64,000 bases of DNA from NCBI GenBank assembly GCA_037176885.1, contig JAWWNJ010000019.1, forward strand, positions 868,001 through 932,000, written 5' to 3'. This DNA is from Favolaschia claudopus (lineage: Eukaryota; Basidiomycota; Agaricomycetes; Agaricales; Mycenaceae). Made by a program: the position numbers and the translations under genes. This document shows positions 56,552 through 64,000 of the stretch, piece by piece. The notes under the pieces were generated by a model, which saw only the letters and a list, made by a program, of their open reading frames with translations, had not been told where the DNA came from and searched no databases. The first letter of the stretch is position 1; every line of letters starts with the position of its first letter.

Positions 56552-58206
56552 ATGTCGCTCCTCAACCTGCCATCCGAAATACTGACTCTCGTGCTCCTCC
56601 CCTTGGACTTGCGCTCCCTGATCTCATGCTCTGAAACTAGCAGACACGTCAAGGCTGTCATTGATGGCTCACCATTGCTTCAGTATCGTCTCGCCTCTCA
56701 GATTGCCTGCGTCGAGTATATACCCCCAGAGAATACGCATGTCACATCATCGGACCGAATCTCTGCTCTTGCGAAGCTTCAGAATGGTTTCGAGGAACTA
56801 CGCCCAAGCTCGACGCACACCGTTCAGATGGACAACTGCCCTATTATGCACTCCTATGGCTTAGCTGGTGGCATCTTCGCTATGACTGAGCCTGCAAGGA
56901 AAGCTTTCAGAACCCTCTCATTGGCTTCGATCGATATACAACCCCCGGCCTGGGAGCGCCTGGAACTCAGTGAATACATCTACGACTTCGGACTTGACCC
57001 GGAGCAGGACCTTTTGGTCATCATATCGTCGTACGTCGTCTTATTTCAGCACGAGGATGCACCGAATTGAATCTCAAATCAAAGTGTTTTGCACCCGGAC
57101 AATCCCCCGCCTCCTGATACGGGTTTCAATCTCAGGTTCTACCGACTGTCCACGCTGTCACCTCATGAGGAAGCCCCTGCACTTATCATGCTGCCTTCGA
57201 CATCCATTGTCGACTGGATTGATTTTGAGGTGGACTGTTGTGAGGATAAGGTGGCTGTAACGGTATTCTTCCTTCACGGTTCGGTGGATCATCTTCTTGT
57301 GTATGACTGGAAAACGGGTGAACTGTGTCTGGTAATGAGGCATTTGAATGATCTTGGAAGAATGACTCAATCATTGTCCATTAGGACCTTACCGACGACG
57401 ACAGCTACTCAGCTTGTACGTTTCTCTCGAGGGATGTTCTTCTCCTAGGCAAACGAAGCGGAACTCTTGATTTATGGGCTTTTGGGCGTTCACCTGACTA
57501 TGTCTGTGAACGGGAAGTCTCATTGTTGCTTCCGCCCCTCCCACCCGGCTTGCTATATTTCCCTATGCGATTGGAATACAGTCCCAAAGGCCAGTGCTAC
57601 AAGGGCCAACAGTCGCGCAAATTCCGAGCATCGTACGCCGAATCTGTCGTTGCCCTTCGAATAACTTGCGAAATGGAAGAAGATAGATCTCTCTCTAAGG
57701 ACTGGATCGTGATTCTCTCCCGAAAGACCCTTTTGCAGCATCTCCAGTCGCCAGAGAATCGCGGAGTACACCTATTATGGGAGCAATGGGGACCGTCTAC
57801 CAGTCGATGGCTGCCTTGCGATTCCGATGCTTCCGGCCGCATATGGCCGACAGTGATTTGTGGCCAGCGACTAATAATCCTCAGGCACGGAGGCTTCATA
57901 CAGCTCCTCGACTTCAATCAGTACAGGTGGAGGAAGAGCTTGGCGAATGGAAATGCAACCGACAGACAGGACGAAGATGCAGATGAAGATCAAGATGGGC
58001 TCGGAGATGTACGACTGGGGTATATATCCAAAATATCCCAACAATCTGTGGATTGGAAGGGGGTGATGCTAGATGACGAATGGATTGTGGGGATTAATGT
58101 ATGTTTCGTTCTGTTTCTCTCCAGACGACTTTAAATTCAAAATGTATCACAGGACACGACTGATACTGATGGCAAGTTCTCGCTCGAAATATGGCGGTTC
58201 GGTTGA
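56552..58206 (+). CDS. F-box protein D, first of a tandem pair
   Basis: Starts MSLLNLPSEILTLVLLPLDL at 56552 (56540 is only an in-frame TTG), with the F-box continuing RSLISCSETSRHVKAVIDGS and LLQYRLASQIACVEYIPPEN. After an intron near 57,030-57,080 the protein continues NPDNPPPPDTGFNLRFYRLS, VDWIDFEVDCCEDKVAVTVF and LLVYDWKTGEL. Later exons give LVRFSRGMFFS-type and YSPKGQCYKGQQSRKF, WIVILSRKTLLQHL, WGPSTSRWLPCDSDASGRIW and DWKGVMLDDEWIVGI. The last exon ends KFSLEIWRFG. The V-Y-D-W-K-T-G segments suggest a beta-propeller-like C-terminus that would bind substrates for an SCF ubiquitin ligase. Frame appears intact when introns are allowed. Confidence 0.75.
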
Positions 58207-58453
58207 GTGTGTGTTGATGCAATTTACTGGATATATTTTTTTAATTCTTGTACGGGCGGCTGAATTTGCATGAAACGCTGGAAAGGCGGCGATTTTTCTA
58301 TAGAATTGTTGGGCTGTATGTTGTCTCACTGAGGGTCAGGTCGCTGGAGTTTGGTTACGGGCTGGCCGTACTCCGCGTGGGAAACCTAGTGTCTTATTAT
58401 TATTATTCCTTTTCTCTTTTCTGGCTTTTGAAGTTTTGCGTCTTTCATCGAAA
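58207..58453. other. Spacer between tandem F-box genes
   Basis: 248 bases holding the end of gene D and the promoter of gene E. TTATTATTATTATTCC microsatellite at about 58,394-58,410. Confidence 0.4.
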
Positions 58454-60211
58454 ATGTCGTTTCTCGACTTTCCATCCGAAATTTTGACTCTTATCCTCCT
58501 ACCCTTGGACTTGCGGTCCCTTATTTCGTGTATTTCGATTAGTCGACGCATCAAGGCGGTCATCGACGGCTCAGCGCTCCTTCAGTATCGTTTGGCGTCT
58601 CAAGTTGCCTGTGTGGACTATATCCCTCCAGAAAACACCCATACTGCCTCTGCAGACCGGACTTCTGCCCTCAACAGCCTCCAAGATGGACTCGCGCAAT
58701 TGCTTCCAAGTTCGACGCACACCATTCAGATGGACGTTCCCCCGTCCAGGCGCTCCTCAGTGATCATTCTTGCTGGCGGCATTCTAGCTTTGACGGAGCC
58801 TACGAGAACAGCTTTGCGAAGCATCAATCTGGCTTCCCTTGAAACGCATCCTCCGACCTGGGAGCGTTTGGAACTAACTGAATACATCTATGAGCTCGCA
58901 TCGCTGCCTGAGGAAGACCTTCTGATACTTGTGACATCGTGCGTATTCTCACTGTGGCTTGTATATTCATTGACAAAACAGAAACAGGACTTTGAACCCA
59001 GACAACTTCGTTGTTATCCCAGGTTCCGATCTCGTGTACAACCTCCGTTTCTATCAACTTTCCACGCTATCGCCTCATGACGGCGCCCCAAAACATACCA
59101 TAAATCTTCCCATAATCTACGGCGGCTCTTATTACTTCGATGTGGACTGTTGTGAAACGAAAGTGAGCGTCGCGGCCGCAAAGAGGTACTCGGATGATCC
59201 GCACAATCATCTCTGGGTATACGACTGGAAAACCGGCCGGCTACACATGGTAATTATCCAGACGTCCCTTCCCATCATTCCTGGTTTATTACTCAACTCC
59301 CACTGTAGGACATCTTTGGCGACACTGCTTACTCTGCTTACATGCTCCCTGCCCATATCTTGCTACTGCCACAAAGCACTCAGGGAGCGCTCGAGCTATG
59401 GGCCATTCAGGATTCGCCCAACTATCAGTCTGGTCCAGAGCTTTTTCTGCTTCTTCCCACGCTGGAACGAGCGCCAGGCTTCCAATATCTGTTTGACAAA
59501 GTGGAATATACCCCCAAAGGTCACTGCCCAACGAATCGAGGTTCTCAAAGATTCCATTCCTCGTACGACGAATCTGTGCTCGCTTTCGACCTGACCTGTG
59601 GGGATGTAGAGGGCGGAACAATGTGTCTTAAATGGCTCGTCGTTATATCTCGGAAAGCATTGCTGCAGCTGCTTTCTTTGTCAGAGAACCCCGGAGCGAA
59701 GCTGACATGGGACCAGTGGATTCCGTTTACAAGTCGGTGGCTGCTTACGGATGGTGTCAACTACACCTGGCCGACAAATATTTGCGGCCAACGAATAGTC
59801 TTCGTCACGCATGAAGGCTCAATTCTGCTATTGGACTTCAATCAGCACAGGTGTGGAAAGAACCTCAGAATTCAAGCAGGAGATGAAGAGGAACCCATCG
59901 ATGATGAAGGTGAGGACCTAGCTCTCCCGCTCCGAACATTGCTTGAATCCATGCGTTAGACCTTCGGCGGGACCCGTGCATCAAAGACGAGCCCGAAATG
60001 TTCGGCGAGTCTGCACATCGGCGACTAGAGTATGTGGTGAAGACCTTCCTGGCGCCGACGGATTGGCGGGGGGTGATGCTGGACGAGGACTGGATTGTGG
60101 GTTTTAAGGTGTGTCTGTTATGTCTTTCCGTATCCGTTTTCGCTAACACACGTAAAGGACACAAGAAATGCCGATGGCAGATTTACATTTGAAGTATGGC
60201 GGTTCGGTTAA
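58454..60211 (+). CDS. F-box protein E, second of a tandem pair
   Basis: Paralogue of gene D with the same exon plan. Starts MSFLDFPSEILTLILLPLDL, RSLISCISISRRIKAVIDGS, ALLQYRLASQVACVDYIPPE. Then WERLELTEYIYELASLPEED, after an intron NPDNFVVIPGSDLVYNLRFY and VDCCETKVSVAAAK, LWVYDWKTGRLHM. After the next intron HILLLPQSTQGALELWAIQD, YTPKGHCPTNRGSQRFHSSY, WLVVISRKALLQLLSLSENP, WIPFTSRWLLTDGVNYTWPT and an acidic loop. It ends DWRGVMLDEDWIVGFK, one intron, FTFEVWRFG. Compared with D it has an extra acidic loop before LRRDPCIKDEPEMFGE. D and E arose by tandem duplication; both appear functional. Confidence 0.75.
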
Positions 60212-62877
60212 GGACCCCACGTACGCTCCTGTTGTGTCATGCTGTCCACTACTTTGACCGGGACACTATCGAATCTGGCCGTTGAAGCGTCTACCTCTGC
60301 ATCGAATGAGCATACTAGTAAACATCAAGCCTCTGTTGCCACAATCCTCATCATTCCGACGGCGTCAATGAAATGCATACCTCGAGCTGGACCATGGGCG
60401 CCGTGATGCCGTCGTTGTGGGTTTCAGCCTTCAGGCGCCGTTCAGGAACGTCGATGAGCCCCTTGAGTACGTATTCCCGAGTCCTGACTACTCCGCTTAG
60501 CGAGGTCCGACTTCTGGCCCGGACATTCGACGCCAGCGCGCATCTTTTCATTTTCGCGTTTGCATTCTTCTTGCTTGCGGCTTTCTCAAGGTGCCAATCC
60601 TGCACCCACAACCACCTCACATTCAAGTCCGAATCCGAAAACGTCCGTTCCGCTCATAGGGCCGTATACGTATTTGTTTTCATTCCATTACCCGCGTTTT
60701 GGCAAGAGATTGAAGTTTTCTCGCGTATCCGGTCGGCGTTTGCGGCTTGTCAAGCCCATCCCGAGTAGCGGGATACGACATGTATAGAGACCTATAGAGA
60801 CCGGCTTTCGTCGTCATAACTGTGTGTTCCTCGGGAGCAGATAATCATCGCGGGGTAAGCCACCTACCTGTGTACCTGTGTGTACATTTTTCTCTTTCAT
60901 TCTCTCTGGTTGATTGGATGCCGCGGGAAGGGGACCTATATAGATTCGGGAATCAAGCTCGCATGAAGGGCCGGTCTGTCGGTCGGTGCTTGGGGGTATA
61001 TTTGCGCCTCACCGCTCTCCGAGTTTGTGGTTGCTCCAATGCCGTTGTTGCTCTCGTTGTCTTGCTCCGGTTTGATGACGATGACACGGTGGACGATGGA
61101 ATGCGCGTCAATCCTTGTGTAATGTATGAGCCTGACGACTACTTCCCCCAATTCGCGACGCGTTGAATAAAAGTTTCGGAATCGTGCAAGAATCGTGTCG
61201 AATGCAATGCAGGGTCGTGCCGAGGTCGGTTAGAAATGTCCATATGCGAATCTTATTGCGATTCGCGCCTGACCGTTGCGCAAGGCCATTGAGCAGCACG
61301 AGATACACAGACCTTCCCATCATCTTGGTTCTGCTCCACGGTGACGACGCCCTATTGACTGCCCCCGTACGCACCGGGATGGCTTGAATGTACCGCTCAC
61401 CTCATTTTGTCCTATGACCTGGTCTTTTCGCTGAACTCAAGTTATTTCGAGCGTACCATGACGGTGGTAGTCGACAGTTCCGGCTGTGAGATGGCTGCCT
61501 TATCGGCAAGAGCTAATTTCGAGTTGGCGCTCGGCCGCCACAGAAATTGAGGATTTCGATGTGTACCTCCTGTAAAGTTCCTGTAGACGAAAATGTGCCA
61601 GGTCAATCATTGACGCCATGCAAAATTATTTGATTTCCTTGTGGCAGGTAGGAGAAGAAGATCGCGAGTCCGACAGCGGCAAAACTGCATTGACATTGAA
61701 TTGAACGTGGTAGCGAAAATTCAAATGAGGGAGGATGGGAAGGTTTGGGTCATGGTGGGAAGGGAAAAGATCTTCTATTGACTGCCGACGGAGGTTGTTA
61801 TATCCTTTGTAAAATCTGAGACGGAATGCGGGAGGATGTCGACGTTGAGCTGAAAACAAGCTGGATGTTGGATCTCTAAGGGTCCCTTCGCGGTAAAACG
61901 CACGTTTTGTTGGAAACCTGAGGCCGATAGACAAGCCGATAGACGCATTTGGTCGGCCTCCGCCTACGTTCCGGATTAGGAAGGAGCATCTTGGCTCGTC
62001 ATGAATGACGATGTCAAGAGTGGCCGCCGCTGGGTAGACTGTTTGCCTGTTCCCAAGGTACTGTACTCGAAGTCAGGAGACTGTTCTGTGTTTTTCTCCC
62101 GTGCTCTGACGACGTTTTTTCAGGACAGAATTCCCTGGAGAACCGGAGAAAACCAAGGAGCCCGGAGTTGCCCCAGAAGTTGTCTGGGCTTGGTTGGCCT
62201 TTGTGGTGAGTGGTGTGTGGATCGACTGGACCATAACCTGCTTCTGACATGGACTGGAAGGTACAAGAGACTTGGGGGTCCGTTGAAGGCCGCTGGATAG
62301 GCCGAGACCTTGTGTTATCTATTATCTGAGGTGAGTATTGCAATTTGATGACCGATCGAGGCTGACAGAAATAAATTGTATAAATCCCAGTTTAGGGTTT
62401 TCTTTTCTCCCCAACCTCCTTGTATCCCCCCCGAGCGTGCCCGCCCCGCCGCTTTCGGGCCCTTGGTCCTTCTCCTCCTCCCGCTCCGCTCCTCGCCTCG
62501 TCGACCCCATCGCTCCAAGTCTTCTCGGTAGCTTTAGTACCCCCTGTCCTCCCAGCATATCAAACGCCCGCCAGTCTACCTCGTCCTAGGTCTTTTTCAG
62601 TTACTGGCTCCCAGTATCTCTACGTGGTCTCTGACGTCGATTCGGCGGCCTCCGGAATCTACTTGGCTTGATACCACTAAAATCCATCGTCCAGATTAGC
62701 TGGCGAGCCTCTCGCTGCTTCGTTAACTTCTTGGGCTCTCGAAACAACAACTTTCTTTTTTGCCTTTCCTCCTTTGAGCCAAAGGAAGAACGCCATTAAG
62801 TTTAAAGTGAGTCTACCCCACCTCATCTTTCAGGTACTTCTCTAATACACCCCCCGCCTGGCTCAGCTGCCCCTCTG
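60212..62877. other. Intergenic, no recognisable gene
   Basis: 2.7 kb. A minus open frame at 60,351-60,626 has a balanced composition and ends LKAETHNDGITAPMVQLEV then CISLTPSE. It might be a last exon of an unrecognised gene, but I find no matching upstream exons. Other minus frames at 60,936-61,151 and 61,108-61,374 are unrecognised. The last few hundred bases are a C/T-rich promoter and leader of the next gene. Confidence 0.35.
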
Positions 62878-64000
62878 ATGCTCGCAACTCTGGCTATGTC
62901 CCCCACCATGGACTTTCGCGATTCCAATACTGCTGGTTCCCCGCTACCACTCCTCCCCCGTCGTACTTCCTCGGCCCACCGCTCAACGTTTGCGACTCCC
63001 TCGACCTCGACAATTCCTCCAAGGTTGAGCCCGCCAATAACGCTCGTCGTACAACATGCCACTCCCCCAGATGAAGATGCCGACGGCTCGCCGTCTTCCT
63101 CGTCTTCTGAGGCTGGGCGGCCAAAGCTCAGACTTCGGGTCAAGCGTGTCCGTGGCGTTCGTGCGCCAGAGCAGAGCACTCCAACACCCCTAGCTTTCCC
63201 CTCACGACGCAACAACTCACCGCCCGAGACTCGAGACAACGATACTACGCCAAGGGCTCCATCTCGCCCGCTCGTTTATGCCCCTGGAGGTGGCATCGGG
63301 CTTCGTGCACTGTCTACATCGCATATCCCCGCTGTTCCGTCAACCCCGTCACCGTCCAAGCAACAGGAGGACGAGACGCCGCGGATCATCCGTAAAAAGT
63401 CTGGCCAGCCAGTCAAATCGTCGCTCAAAGGCTCCGCCCCGCGCATTCGTGGCTCGCTTGCCGTCGTTATCGGCGGAGGCAACAGCAAGAGTGCGCCGAG
63501 CACCCCGATCTCTCGGCCGAGTGTGCACTTTGACTCGCAGCTTGAGCACGTCAAGCTCTTTCTCGCGGAGCAAAAGCCGCTTGCAGTCAGCCGAGACGGG
63601 TCTCCAACGGACGATACGAGTGGCACGGACGGCGAATTCCCCGACTGGATATACGGTCGCGACACCCGCGAGGAGCAGGGGCAGCTTGAGATGCTTGTCG
63701 ACGTACCGCCACCCGCGCACGAGCTCGACGTAAAGCTTCAGGCGCTTAACCTCGGCGATGATGGGACGAGCGTGACGGGGACGGTTGCCGTACGCAATCT
63801 GGCATTCGATAAGTGGCTCGCTGTGCGGTTCACGTTTGACGACTGGCAGACTACAAGCGAGGTCACCGCTCGGTATTCGCATTCGCTGCCGGGAGGCGCG
63901 GTGGATGTGTTCTCGTTCAGCATCCGACTCAACGACCTCCTCGCGCGCATCGAGGGGAAGGTCATGGTTGTGGCCGTGCGCTACACCGCAGCGGGCCGCG
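62878..64000 (+). CDS. Glycogen-targeting PP1 regulatory subunit with CBM21 domain (5' part)
   Basis: One open frame without stop from ATG 62,878 to the window end (about 374 codons, 3' end missing). Ser/Pro/Thr-rich disordered N-terminus with RPKLRLRVKRVRGVRAPEQ, then a conserved SGQPVKSSLKGS. The PP1-binding R-V-x-F-like element is SRPSVHFDSQLEHVKLFLAE at about residue 214, in the arrangement usual for PPP1R3/Gac1 proteins. The CBM21 carbohydrate-binding domain begins near residue 285: VKLQALNLGDDGTSVTGTVA, VRNLAFDKWLAVRFTFDDW and VDVFSFSIRLNDLLARI. Role: brings protein phosphatase 1 to glycogen and activates glycogen synthase. Frame is clean and GC-rich, unlike the broken genes upstream. 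Two further in-frame Met (codons 7 and 11) could be alternative starts. Confidence 0.85.
   Translation, partial: MLATLAMSPTMDFRDSNTAGSPLPLLPRRTSSAHRSTFATPSTSTIPPRLSPPITLVVQHATPPDEDADGSPSSSSSEAGRPKLRLRVKRVRGVRAPEQSTPTPLAFPSRRNNSPPETRDNDTTPRAPSRPLVYAPGGGIGLRALSTSHIPAVPSTPSPSKQQEDETPRIIRKKSGQPVKSSLKGSAPRIRGSLAVVIGGGNSKSAPSTPISRPSVHFDSQLEHVKLFLAEQKPLAVSRDGSPTDDTSGTDGEFPDWIYGRDTREEQGQLEMLVDVPPPAHELDVKLQALNLGDDGTSVTGTVAVRNLAFDKWLAVRFTFDDWQTTSEVTARYSHSLPGGAVDVFSFSIRLNDLLARIEGKVMVVAVRYTAAGR

Noticed and set aside
63278..63882. Open frames at 63,278-63,733 (+) and 63,349-63,882 (-)
   Set aside because: Both overlap the clean CBM21/PP1-subunit frame and are by-products of its GC-rich codons.
1..64000. 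CRISPR array, operons or bacterial-type promoters
   Set aside because: No regularly spaced repeat array was seen, and genes are intron-rich and eukaryotic.

Overview
The window looks like a piece of a basidiomycete (Agaricomycete) nuclear genome. Genes are broken by many short introns of roughly 50-65 bp with GT...AG ends, and the protein families are typical of mushroom-forming fungi: DUF6534 membrane proteins, DUF6697 proteins, many F-box proteins, a Zn2Cys6 regulator, GMC oxidoreductase, alpha-kinases and translation elongation factor 3 (EF-3). I cannot name the genus. Coordinates of spliced genes below are outer limits of the coding span, read by eye.

Layout. 1.3-3.8 kb: secreted GMC oxidoreductase (-). 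5.2-6.6 kb: DUF6534 membrane protein (-). 9.1-22 kb: several F-box genes, most with broken frames, around a Zn2Cys6 regulator (16.6-18.6 kb, -). 22.5-24.9 kb: type-B carboxylesterase with broken frames (-). 25.4-28.9 kb: EF-3 (-), whose 5' two thirds carries many compensating one-base indels. 29.7-30.2 kb: a fold-back/MITE-like element inside an older TTATCCG repeat. 32.1-35.2 kb: DUF6697 protein (+). 36.0-38.5 kb: intact MFS sugar transporter (+). 38.8-53.4 kb: two copies of a long uncharacterised gene that ends in a HicA-like domain. Copy A (38.8-49.1 kb) is split by a 6.5-kb DNA transposon and also carries a perfect 867-bp tandem duplication; copy B (50.6-53.4 kb) looks intact. 53.7-56.1 kb: a small protein, an NTF2/SnoaL-like protein and a short-chain dehydrogenase. 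56.5-60.2 kb: a tandem pair of F-box paralogues (+). 62.9 kb to the end: a glycogen-targeting PP1 regulatory subunit with a CBM21 domain (+, cut by the window edge).

The most striking object is the transposon at 39,200-45,705. It has near-perfect 62-bp terminal inverted repeats and a target duplication of about 7 bp. Two spliced genes are transcribed away from a shared 378-bp promoter: a retroviral-type (rve) integrase/transposase, and an alpha-type (MHCK/EF2K-like) protein kinase with a Cys-containing N-terminal module. A protein kinase riding inside a cut-and-paste style element is the best candidate for an undescribed system. Its target, a fungal gene with a HicA-like C-terminus, is the second.

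Caution on broken genes: EF-3 is normally essential and single copy, yet here it shows paired homopolymer-type indels that restore frame within a few codons. That pattern points to uncorrected sequencing indels at least in 26.7-28.9 kb, so the frameshifts in neighbouring genes (F-box genes, esterase, Zn2Cys6 regulator) should not be taken as proof of pseudogenes.
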